From an uncultured Christensenellaceae bacterium (lineage in GTDB: Bacteria; Bacillota; Clostridia; Christensenellales; Pumilibacteraceae): DNA of 13,247 nt. The translations under genes and the position numbers were made by a program. Positions within the stretch are counted from its first letter, which is position 1. Every line of letters begins with the position of its first letter. Of the stretch, positions 1 to 7,236 are shown piece after piece. The notes under the pieces are model-generated. The model ran no database searches and was not told the DNA's origin. It saw only the letters and a program-made list of their open reading frames with translations. The stretch covers positions 1-13,247 of the forward strand of contig CAJUNM010000042.1 of assembly GCA_910587805.1 (NCBI GenBank), written 5' to 3'.

Positions 1-55
1 CTCATTCTCAAGCAATTTAGTTATTTTTTTCGTCCAACTTTTGGGGTTCATAGCA
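1..55. mobile_element. Probable terminal end of an IS3-family (IS150-group) insertion sequence, cut by the window edge
   Basis: Read on the minus strand from position 55, the sequence starts TGCTATGAACCCC and continues AAAAGTTGGAC. This closely resembles the terminal inverted repeats I know from IS150-group elements (TG..CTGACCCC followed by AAAAGTTGGAC). On this reading the body of the element lies to the left, outside the window. The open frame inside it (ATG at 51, reading MNPKSWTKK to the edge) has no ribosome binding site and is probably a chance reading of the repeat. No target-site duplication can be tested because only one end is visible. The family assignment rests on remembered repeat sequence, so it is moderate at best. 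Confidence 0.4.
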
Positions 56-140
56 AAATGAAAAACAGCGCACATAATATATCTTTTCTTTCGTCTCGCT
101 TTTTATTATTACTACCTCTCCCGCCTTCGTTCCTCGGACA

Positions 141-159
141 CCCTCTCCAAAGGAGAGGG
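141..159. repeat. Perfect short hairpin, likely a REP-like intergenic palindrome
   Basis: CCCTCTCC and GGAGAGGG form a perfect 8-bp stem around an AAA loop. On the plus strand CTTTT follows, so it could act as a weak terminator for rightward transcripts. On the minus strand, the direction of the kinase gene just to its right, no T-run follows. There it would at most protect the 3' end of the mRNA. The flanking bases 112-140 (CCTCTCCCGCC...CTCGGACA) resemble short dispersed palindromic repeats seen between genes in clostridial genomes. That resemblance is from memory. The remaining bases from 56 to 219 hold no gene I can support. Confidence 0.5.
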
Positions 160-219
160 CTTTTATAAGGTATTATCTCGACCTTTCGTTATTATCCCGT
201 ATTTATTCTATCTTATCTA

Positions 220-1548
220 TTATCTTTCCTCGCGCTGTTTGTTAGCGAACAGCAGATTTATATTAAACACGTTATTTTCGGCGTTTATCGACAGATCGCC
301 GCCGTACTTGCCGCAGATGTATTTTACGCTCTGCATACCGTAGCCGTGATAGTTTTTATCGTGCTTGGTAGTGACGGGCAAGCCGTTTTCAAACCGCATC
401 GGGTGCTCGTAAAAATTGCAGACGTTTACGGACACCATAGAGTTCACTTCGCGCACTTTGAGCGAGATGACGCGCTTCTTTTCGTCGAGCGGCAACACCG
501 CTTCCACGGCGTTGTCTATGAGATTGCCGAAAAGCGAGTATATATCGTCCTCACGCATGAACTTTAAGCTTTCACCGTTCGCTATACACGATATCTTGAT
601 CCCGTTTTTGTTGCACGAGAGCAGTTTTTCGGTTATTATAACGTCGAGCGCATCGTTGCCCGTATGCAATGCCGAATCATATATGGAAATGAGATTTTCT
701 ATCTCTTTGACCGATTCCTCGCTCAGTGCACTGCGGCTGCCGATAGTGCGCACTTGATGTTTGAGATCGTGGCACTTCATATTTATGAGCGCGATGTTTT
801 CTTTGGACGCGGCGTACTGTTCGCGCTCGTGCCGACGCAAAAGATTGACGGTATGCAGAGTGCTTTGCAGCTTATAGCGTCTGCTTACCTCGAACATCAA
901 GAGCAGCACCACTATGCAACTGACGATATTATACACGCCCACTATCGTCGCAACGATCTTTATGTTTAACGGCGCGATATAGTATACAACCACGGCGTTT
1001 AAGATTATATCTATCGCAAACAGCAGTATCGCAAACACGAAAATATAAATATTGGAGATTTTGAGCTTTTCGCCGCGCTCCACTCGCGAAGCAAGCAGTA
1101 CCGTTGCCGAAAAGTAAACAACCAAATATATACAACCGTAAATCACACCCACGAACGGATTGGGAAAGACGGTAAACTCGCCGCTGCCGTAAAAACCCAT
1201 AGCCGATCCGCCGAAAAAGAGCTGCGCTATATTATATCCCTCGTACGCTATATGTTGAACGGTATACGCAGCTATAGTGCAATACAATATTTTAATAAAG
1301 CTCTCCTTGAACAATACGACGCAGCCGAGCATCGTGAACAGGAATATACAAAAGAACATGAACGAAATGTACAATGCGTTTTGAACGGGCACGGGAAACA
1401 GCCACGAAAAAACGAACGCCGCGCCGAGTACGAGCGGCAGTCTGAGCCAAAACAGCTTTCTTCGTTCGAGCTTGCACGTGAATAATACTTCCGCTACGAC
1501 AAGTTCTATGACGAACAGGAACGATTTGTAAAATTCCAATTGCGTCAT
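220..1548 (-). CDS. Membrane sensor histidine kinase, GHKL/AgrC-like (HPK10 type)
   Basis: This is a sensor kinase that should autophosphorylate on histidine and pass the phosphate to the LytTR regulator encoded just upstream. The N-terminal half (about residues 5-220) has roughly six or seven hydrophobic membrane segments and no obvious extracellular domain. A linker with coiled-coil character leads to the H-box (residues 258-266, CHDLKHQVR; His260 is the likely phosphoacceptor). The N-box is at 340-350 (GNLIDNAVEAV; Asn342 and Asn346), and a glycine-rich ATP-lid motif is at 399-417 (HGYGMQSVKYICGKYGG). This layout matches quorum-type kinases such as AgrC and ComD. The start lies 6 bases after the regulator's stop, with a GGGGG Shine-Dalgarno inside the regulator's last codons, so the two should be co-translated. 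No AgrD-like peptide or AgrB-like protease is visible nearby, so the signal is unknown. Confidence 0.9.
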   Translation of the reverse strand: MTQLEFYKSFLFVIELVVAEVLFTCKLERRKLFWLRLPLVLGAAFVFSWLFPVPVQNALYISFMFFCIFLFTMLGCVVLFKESFIKILYCTIAAYTVQHIAYEGYNIAQLFFGGSAMGFYGSGEFTVFPNPFVGVIYGCIYLVVYFSATVLLASRVERGEKLKISNIYIFVFAILLFAIDIILNAVVVYYIAPLNIKIVATIVGVYNIVSCIVVLLLMFEVSRRYKLQSTLHTVNLLRRHEREQYAASKENIALINMKCHDLKHQVRTIGSRSALSEESVKEIENLISIYDSALHTGNDALDVIITEKLLSCNKNGIKISCIANGESLKFMREDDIYSLFGNLIDNAVEAVLPLDEKKRVISLKVREVNSMVSVNVCNFYEHPMRFENGLPVTTKHDKNYHGYGMQSVKYICGKYGGDLSINAENNVFNINLLFANKQREER

Positions 1549-1554
1549 AATCGA

Positions 1555-2265
1555 TCATCCCCCGCCGCTGCCGAGATAGTCGTTGAGCGTGCGCATAAAC
1601 TCTTTGCGCTTTGAAAAACTTATTTGCAGTTTGTTTCCGTCCACGTCCACGCACTGACCGTCCACGCCGTTCACGTAACGCAGATTTACGAGATAGCAAT
1701 TATTGCACTTGCAAAAACCGTTGTTTGCGAGCTTTTGCTCAAGCTCGCGCAGAGTATAAGTTGTGGCAAAATCGCCTTCGGTAGTATGGTAAACGAGCTT
1801 ATGCCCCGTGACCTCGGCATACTTGATACTTTTAGACGACAGCACCTTTACCGTATGCCCGACGTTTATTTTGATGCGCACGTCGCTTTCCTTTTTTATG
1901 CGCTCGAGCGCACGATCGAGTTTCATGGAAAAATCGTATAACGACACAGGCTTTACGATGTAATCGAAAGCGTTTACTTCGTACCCCTCGACGGCAAACT
2001 GCGCCATGTTCGTCACGAAAACAAGCGTGACCGATTTGTCCGCGGCGCGAAGCCTGCGCGCGGCGTCTATGCCGTTCATATTCGGCATGTCTATATCCAT
2101 AAGTACGAGATCGTAGTTCGCCTTGTATTCGTTCAAAAAATCGATAGAACCCGCATAATCGAATATACGAAACTTCTCGCCCTTTACTCGGGTGTACTCG
2201 TCAAAATACCCCTTGAGCGAATCACGCATTTCTTTTTCATCATCGACAATGGCTACGTTTATCAT
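1555..2265 (-). CDS. LytTR-family response regulator
   Basis: This is a DNA-binding response regulator of 236 residues, close to AgrA length (238). The receiver domain covers about 1-120, with an acidic pocket at Asp8/Asp9, phosphoacceptor Asp57 (in LMDIDMPNMNG), Thr85 and Lys105 (IVKP). The LytTR DNA-binding domain covers about 130-232. It is the first gene of a two-gene operon, 6 bases ahead of its partner kinase. The start is firm because receiver domains begin exactly this way (MINVAIVDDE) and the next Met lies inside the domain. It has no Shine-Dalgarno, and its promoter places transcription start on or next to the ATG. One oddity is the stretch FCKCNNCYLVN (184-194), where family members usually have a motif like CHxS. 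It carries three cysteines and lacks the usual histidine. Confidence 0.93.
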   Translation of the reverse strand: MINVAIVDDEKEMRDSLKGYFDEYTRVKGEKFRIFDYAGSIDFLNEYKANYDLVLMDIDMPNMNGIDAARRLRAADKSVTLVFVTNMAQFAVEGYEVNAFDYIVKPVSLYDFSMKLDRALERIKKESDVRIKINVGHTVKVLSSKSIKYAEVTGHKLVYHTTEGDFATTYTLRELEQKLANNGFCKCNNCYLVNLRYVNGVDGQCVDVDGNKLQISFSKRKEFMRTLNDYLGSGGG

Positions 2266-2271
2266 AATATC

Positions 2272-2302
2272 ATTATAACACAGAAATCGGTATATTTGTC
2301 AA
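2272..2302 (-). promoter_or_regulatory. Sigma-70-type extended -10 promoter of the regulator-kinase operon
   Basis: On the minus strand, TTGACA (2302-2297) and TATAAT (2277-2272) are separated by 19 bases. The upstream TG of an extended -10 (TGTTATAAT) compensates for the long spacer. Only GATATT separates the -10 from the ATG, so a start seven bases after the -10 falls on the A of the start codon. Confidence 0.75.
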
Positions 2303-2303
2303 T

Positions 2304-2341
2304 AAAAATCGCTTACACTTTCTACATAAAACTTGATTTTT
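2304..2341 (-). terminator. Weak AT-rich inverted repeat after uvrA
   Basis: AAAAATC, beginning in the last base of the uvrA stop codon, and GATTTTT form a 7-bp arm pair around a long loop of about 24 bases, followed by ATT. This is a poor terminator, and it abuts the -35 of the next promoter. It is the only candidate between uvrA and the regulator gene. Confidence 0.2.
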
Positions 2342-5154
2342 TACGACTGCGACGCGAGTATGCGCCTGAGGTATTGACCCGTTTTGCTCTCGGCGCACTT
2401 TGCGACCTGCTCGGGCGTGCCGCTCGCTACGATCATGCCGCCGTCGTCGCCGCCGTTAGGTCCGAGATCGATTATATGATCGGCGCATTTGATAACGTCG
2501 AGATTATGTTCTATCACGATAACGGTATTGCCGTTGTCCACGAGCCGCGAAAGTATATCTATGAGCCGCTCCACGTCCGCCGAGTGCAAGCCCGTAGTCG
2601 GCTCGTCGAGCACGTACAGCGTGTTATGCGTAGACACCTTACCGAGTTCGGTGGCGAGCTTGACGCGCTGCGCCTCGCCGCCCGAAAGCGTCGTTGCGGG
2701 CTGTCCGAGCTTTATATAACCCAGCCCTACGTCCAACAGCGTACCGAGCTTTCTTTTAAGCGACGGTATATTCTTAAAGAATTCGTACGCTTCCTCTATG
2801 GTCATGTCGAGTACGTCGGCGATCGACTTGTCGTTATATTTCACCTGCAACGTTTCGCGGTTGAAACGCTTGCCGTGGCACACGTCGCAAGGCACGTACA
2901 CATCGGGCAAGAAATTCATCTCGATGCGGATTATGCCGTCACCCTCGCAGTTTTCGCAACGTCCGCCGCGAACGTTGAACGAGAATCTGCCCGAATTATA
3001 CCCGCGCTCGCGCGCGGCGGGAAGCTCTGCAAACAGATCGCGAATGATAGACATCGCGCCCGTATACGTGGCTGGATTGGAACGCGGCGTTCTGCCTATA
3101 GGGCTTTGATCGATATTTATCACCTTGTCTATCTTGTCAAGCCCGTCTATCCCGTCGTTTGCTCCCACGCGCTGCTTGACGGTGTTAAACATATTCGCCG
3201 CAGCCGGATAAAGCGTTTGATTGACGAGCGAGCTTTTGCCGCTGCCGCTCACGCCCGTTACGGCGGTAAACACGCCGAGCGGGAATTTAACGTCCACCGA
3301 ACGCAGATTGTTTTCGCGCGCGCCGCGCACCGTTATATAACTGTCCGCAAGCCTGCGTTCGCTCGGAACGTTTATTTTGCGCTCGCCCGACAAGAACTTG
3401 CCCGTGACCGTGCCGGCTTTGATAATTTCTTCGACAGTACCTTGAGCAACGACGTTTCCGCCGTTAGTGCCGGCGCCCTCGCCTATATCCACTATGTGAT
3501 CGGCTGCGCGCATTGTGTCCTCGTCATGCTCGACGACTATAAGCGTATTACCGAGATCGCGCAAATTTTTGAGCGTGGCTATCAATTTTTCGTTGTCGCA
3601 TTGGTGCAGACCTATGCTCGGCTCGTCGAGTATATACAGAACGCCCGAAAGCCCCGAACCGATCTGCGTGGCAAGCCGAATGCGCTGCGCCTCGCCGCCC
3701 GAAAGACTGACCGCGCTGCGCGACAAAGTAAGATAATCAAGCCCTACGTTTATCAGGAAATCGAGCCGCGCTCTTATCTCTTTGAGCACACGCTCGGCAA
3801 TCATCGCTTTCGACGGCGACAGTTCGAGCGCATCGAAAAACGCATACAGTTTTTTAACGGGCAGTCTGCATAGCTCGTCTATATTCTTGCCGCCCACACG
3901 CACTGCGAGCGCTTCTTTTTTCAGACGCTTGCCGCCGCAATCGGGGCACGGCTGAGAGTTGGTGAAACGCTGTATCTTCCAACGGACTCCGTCGCTCGTA
4001 GTTTCCGACAAACGACGCTCCAAGTAGTTCACTACCCCCTCGTACGTGACGCGTTCGGTGTGATGATAATGTCCCGTAACGTATTCTATCACGATCTGTT
4101 CGTCGTTGGAATACAGTATAAGATCTTGTATCTTTTTATCCAATTTCCTAAACGGCGTATCGAGCTTGAATTTATACTTGCGCGAGAGCGAGGCAAAGCA
4201 CTGCTCGAAGAACTGAGAGCGTTCAAGCCCGCCGTCGTTTATGAGATCGTTAAGCGTCGCGTCGCCGAAAAACAGCAGATCGGGGTCGACCTTGGTCAAA
4301 AATCCCAAACCGCCGCACGTCGGACATGCGCCCCAAGGCGAGTTGAACGAAAACAGCCGCGGCTCGACTTCCGAAAGCGAAAGCCCGCAATTTCCGCACG
4401 TGTATTGGGTGTTGAAAAGTATTTCCCGATCGTCGTAATACGCAATTACAAGCCCGTCGGAAAGCTTGATCGCCGTTTCCACCGAGTCCGTCAAACGCTG
4501 TTGTATATCGTCGTCGATAACAAGTCTGTCTATTACTACCGAAATATCGTGTTTGGAATTTTTATCGAGTTTTATCTGCTCGTCGAGCGTGTAAATAATA
4601 CCGTCGACGCGCACGCGCGAATAACCGGATTTTTTGAAGTCGTCGAACATTTTTACATACTCGCCCTTTTTGCCGCGCACAACGGGCGAAATGATCATGA
4701 CTCGACTGTCACGCGGCAGTTCCATGATCTTGTCGACTATCTCGTCTACGGTCTGCTGATGTATCTCCGACCCGCAATCGGGGCAAAACACGTCGCCTAC
4801 GCGCGCAAACAGCAATCGCATATAGTCGTATATTTCCGTTACCGTACCTACCGTGGAGCGCGGGTTTCTGCCCGTAGTCTTTTGGTCGATCGATATTGCG
4901 GGAGAAAGCCCGTCGATGCTGTCGACGTCGGGCTTGTCCATTTGCCCCAAGAACTGCCGCGCATACGACGAGAGCGATTCAACGTATCTGCGCTGCCCTT
5001 CGGCAAAGATCGTATCGAATGCGAGCGATGTTTTGCCGCTGCCCGATAATCCCGTAAAAACAATGAGCTTATCCTTAGGGATCGTCAAATTGACGTTTTT
5101 GAGATTGTGCGCACGCGCGCCTTTGATCACTATTTCGTTTTTCTTATCGTTCAT
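2341..5154 (-). CDS. uvrA: Excinuclease ABC subunit A, UvrA
   Basis: UvrA is the cytoplasmic ATPase that scans DNA as a dimer, recognises bulky damage and loads UvrB in nucleotide excision repair. At 937 residues it is full length for the family (about 940). It has the two ABC modules expected: first Walker A at 35-42 (GLSGSGKT) and a second GVSGSGKS in the C-terminal half. Each module has a signature (LSGGEAQRIRLA and LSGGEAQRVKLA) and a Walker B (LYILDEPSIGLH and LYVLDEPTTGLH). The zinc ligands are intact: CGNC...CPTC in the N-terminal half and CENC...CDVC in the C-terminal half. The start follows the uvrB stop by 9 bases. An AAAGGA at the end of uvrB is the only Shine-Dalgarno and is a little far from the ATG. 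It should be the second gene of a uvrBA operon. Confidence 0.98.
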   Translation of the reverse strand: MNDKKNEIVIKGARAHNLKNVNLTIPKDKLIVFTGLSGSGKTSLAFDTIFAEGQRRYVESLSSYARQFLGQMDKPDVDSIDGLSPAISIDQKTTGRNPRSTVGTVTEIYDYMRLLFARVGDVFCPDCGSEIHQQTVDEIVDKIMELPRDSRVMIISPVVRGKKGEYVKMFDDFKKSGYSRVRVDGIIYTLDEQIKLDKNSKHDISVVIDRLVIDDDIQQRLTDSVETAIKLSDGLVIAYYDDREILFNTQYTCGNCGLSLSEVEPRLFSFNSPWGACPTCGGLGFLTKVDPDLLFFGDATLNDLINDGGLERSQFFEQCFASLSRKYKFKLDTPFRKLDKKIQDLILYSNDEQIVIEYVTGHYHHTERVTYEGVVNYLERRLSETTSDGVRWKIQRFTNSQPCPDCGGKRLKKEALAVRVGGKNIDELCRLPVKKLYAFFDALELSPSKAMIAERVLKEIRARLDFLINVGLDYLTLSRSAVSLSGGEAQRIRLATQIGSGLSGVLYILDEPSIGLHQCDNEKLIATLKNLRDLGNTLIVVEHDEDTMRAADHIVDIGEGAGTNGGNVVAQGTVEEIIKAGTVTGKFLSGERKINVPSERRLADSYITVRGARENNLRSVDVKFPLGVFTAVTGVSGSGKSSLVNQTLYPAAANMFNTVKQRVGANDGIDGLDKIDKVINIDQSPIGRTPRSNPATYTGAMSIIRDLFAELPAARERGYNSGRFSFNVRGGRCENCEGDGIIRIEMNFLPDVYVPCDVCHGKRFNRETLQVKYNDKSIADVLDMTIEEAYEFFKNIPSLKRKLGTLLDVGLGYIKLGQPATTLSGGEAQRVKLATELGKVSTHNTLYVLDEPTTGLHSADVERLIDILSRLVDNGNTVIVIEHNLDVIKCADHIIDLGPNGGDDGGMIVASGTPEQVAKCAESKTGQYLRRILASQS

Positions 5155-5163
5155 CGTATAATA

Positions 5164-7152
5164 CTATCCTTTGTCGTTCTTTCTGTTTTTACTTGCGTTT
5201 TTTTGCATATTACGCTGTAGATCTTTAAGCTCGGCTATCTTATCGCGGTAAGAGATCGCCGACTCGAAGTCGAGATCGCGGCTCGCCGCATTCATGAGCG
5301 ATCGCAGTCTGTCGAGTTCTTTCGTTATGTCTTTGAGTTCTACTCGCGAGTTTTTATGCGTTATCTCTATCGTGTTCTTTATCGGCTTTATTATAGTTTG
5401 CGGAGTGATGCCGTGCTCGGCGTTGTAATTCAACTGAAGTTCGCGCCGACGTTGAGTCTCGTCCATAGCGCGACGCATAGAACCTGTCACCGTGTCCGCG
5501 TACATTATGACGCGGCTTTTGCTGTTTCGCGCCGCGCGGCCTATCGTCTGTATGAGCGACGTTTCCGAGCGCAAAAAGCCTTCCTTATCCGCGTCGAGAA
5601 TGGCGACGAGCTGAACCTCGGGAATATCGAGTCCTTCGCGCAAAAGGTTTATACCGACCAAAACGTCGAAATCGCCGCGACGCAGCGAATTGATTATGGT
5701 GACGCGTTCCATTGTGTCTATATCGCTGTGAAGATATTTTACTTTTGTGCCTTGTTCCGCCAAATAATCGGTAAGGCTTTCCGCCATCCGCTTTGTGAGC
5801 GTGGTTACGAGTATGCGTCCGCCGTCCGTAACCGTCGATTTTATCTCGGTAAGCAAGTCGTCGATCTGACCTTTTGTGGGACGCACCGTGACGGGCGGAT
5901 CGACAAGCCCCGTCGGGCGTAAAATCTGCGACGTGAATTTACCGCCCGTAAGTTCAAGCTCGTAGCTTGCGGGCGTAGCCGACACGTACACGGTTTGACC
6001 TATTCTCGCGCGGAACTCGTCGAACTTAAGCGGACGGTTATCGTATGCGGCGGGAAGTCTGAACCCGTAATCGACGAGCGCGGTCTTGCGCGACAGATCG
6101 CCGCGGTACATTGCGCGTATTTGCGGTATTGTCATGTGACTTTCGTCGATGAACAAAACGAAATCGTGCGGAAAATAGTCGAGCAGAGTGAACGGCGGTT
6201 CGCCCGTCTTGCGCCCGTCGAAGTATCGCGAGTAGTTTTCGATACCGGAACAATAGCCGATCTCTTTCATCATTTCCACGTCGTACCGCACGCGCTCGCC
6301 TATGCGCTGCGCCTCGATGAGCTTGTTATTATTCGTAAAATACTCGACTTGAGTTTGTCTGTCTTTTTCTATTTGCTCGATCGCACCGAGCATTTTCCCG
6401 TGTTCCACGGCATAATGGCTTGCGGGAAAAATCGCCGCATGGTCGAGCCGCGAAACGATATTTCCCGACACTATGTCGAACTCGCACACCCCGTCTATTT
6501 CGTTGCCGAAAAACTCGACGCGTATGCCGTGTTCGGACATGCTCGCGGGAAAAATGTCCACGGTATCGCCGCGCACTCTGAAATTGGTACGTTCGGGCGC
6601 GAGGTCGTTGCGTTTATAGTTTATATCGGTAAGCCGCGCTATAAGCGCCTCGCGGCTCGTTTTATCCCCGGGACGCACGGACAGCGCGAGCCTATAATAC
6701 TCCTCGGGCGCGCCCAATCCGTATATGCACGATACCGACGCCACAACTATCGTGTCGCGCCGCTCGTGAAGCGAACACGTTGCGCTGTGACGCAGTTTGT
6801 CTATTTCGTCGTTTATGGCGAGGTCCTTTTCTATATAAGTATCGGTCGACGGTAAGTATGCCTCGGGCTGATAATAGTCGTAATAACTTACGAAAAACTC
6901 GACGCGATTTTCGGGGAAAAATTCGCGGAACTCGTTGCAAAGCTGCGCGGCGAGCGTTTTGTTATGCGCCAAAACGAGCGCGGGACGCTGCACGCGCTCT
7001 ATGATATTAGCCATCGTAAAAGTTTTGCCGCTGCCCGTTACGCCTTTCAATACCTGCGCCGCAAGCCCGTCTTCCAAACCGTTGACTATCTCATCTATCG
7101 CCTCCGGCTGATCGCCCGTCGGCTTATATTTGCTGTGTAGCTTGAATTTCAT
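5164..7152 (-). CDS. uvrB: Excinuclease ABC subunit B, UvrB
   Basis: UvrB is the helicase-like subunit that verifies the lesion after UvrA loads it and then recruits UvrC for incision. It is 662 residues, normal length. It has Walker A at 37-44 (GVTGSGKT) and the tyrosine-rich damage-probing beta-hairpin at about 90-110 (YYDYYQPEAYLPSTDTY). The DESH Walker B box is at 336-339. The C-terminal helicase motifs follow (IGRAARN), then a C-terminal UVR motif (about 615-650, ELDRLRSLMNAASRDLDFE) that binds UvrA and UvrC. The start MKFKLHSKYKPTGDQP is the canonical UvrB N-terminus, so it is secure even though no Shine-Dalgarno precedes it. It heads the uvrBA operon from its own promoter, 84 bases after the polymerase gene. 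uvrC is not in the window. Confidence 0.98.
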   Translation of the reverse strand: MKFKLHSKYKPTGDQPEAIDEIVNGLEDGLAAQVLKGVTGSGKTFTMANIIERVQRPALVLAHNKTLAAQLCNEFREFFPENRVEFFVSYYDYYQPEAYLPSTDTYIEKDLAINDEIDKLRHSATCSLHERRDTIVVASVSCIYGLGAPEEYYRLALSVRPGDKTSREALIARLTDINYKRNDLAPERTNFRVRGDTVDIFPASMSEHGIRVEFFGNEIDGVCEFDIVSGNIVSRLDHAAIFPASHYAVEHGKMLGAIEQIEKDRQTQVEYFTNNNKLIEAQRIGERVRYDVEMMKEIGYCSGIENYSRYFDGRKTGEPPFTLLDYFPHDFVLFIDESHMTIPQIRAMYRGDLSRKTALVDYGFRLPAAYDNRPLKFDEFRARIGQTVYVSATPASYELELTGGKFTSQILRPTGLVDPPVTVRPTKGQIDDLLTEIKSTVTDGGRILVTTLTKRMAESLTDYLAEQGTKVKYLHSDIDTMERVTIINSLRRGDFDVLVGINLLREGLDIPEVQLVAILDADKEGFLRSETSLIQTIGRAARNSKSRVIMYADTVTGSMRRAMDETQRRRELQLNYNAEHGITPQTIIKPIKNTIEITHKNSRVELKDITKELDRLRSLMNAASRDLDFESAISYRDKIAELKDLQRNMQKNASKNRKNDKG

Positions 7153-7160
7153 GGCGTAAT

Positions 7161-7190
7161 ATTATATCACGACGGCGACGCGAATGTCAA
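7161..7190 (-). promoter_or_regulatory. uvrBA promoter with extended -10
   Basis: On the minus strand, TTGACA (7190-7185) and TATAAT (7166-7161) have an 18-base spacer and an extended -10 (TGATATAAT). The predicted start is near 7154, giving a leader of only about 2 nt before the uvrB ATG. I saw no GAAC...GTTC LexA-type operator around it. Confidence 0.75.
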
Positions 7191-7210
7191 TAAAATAAGC
7201 CGTGCCGCAT

Positions 7211-7236
7211 CGCAATTTCCGCAACATGAAATTACG
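7211..7236 (-). other. Hairpin directly after the polymerase stop codon
   Basis: In the minus-strand RNA, CGUAAUUUC and GAAAUUGCG pair over 9 bp (one G-U) around an 8-nt loop, starting one base after the dinB stop. No T-run follows, so it is not a classical terminator. It could stabilise the 3' end or act as a weak terminator. Confidence 0.35.

Noticed and set aside
1..51. Minus-strand open frame starting MNPKSWTKK and running off the left edge
   Set aside because: No ribosome site, and it lies over a likely insertion-sequence terminal repeat, which explains the reading.
58..168. Plus-strand 36-codon frame from ATG 58
   Set aside because: No Shine-Dalgarno, runs through the hairpin repeat, and shows no protein-like character beyond chance.
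2296..3873. Long plus-strand open frame of 525 codons
   Set aside because: It is antisense to uvrA, rich in Arg/His/Tyr with no domain, and arises from the codon bias of the real gene. No ribosome site supports it.
4060..5049. Plus-strand open frame of 329 codons
   Set aside because: Shadow of uvrA; no recognisable motif and no initiation signal.
5995..6855. Plus-strand open frame of 286 codons
   Set aside because: Shadow of uvrB, whose motifs are intact on the other strand.
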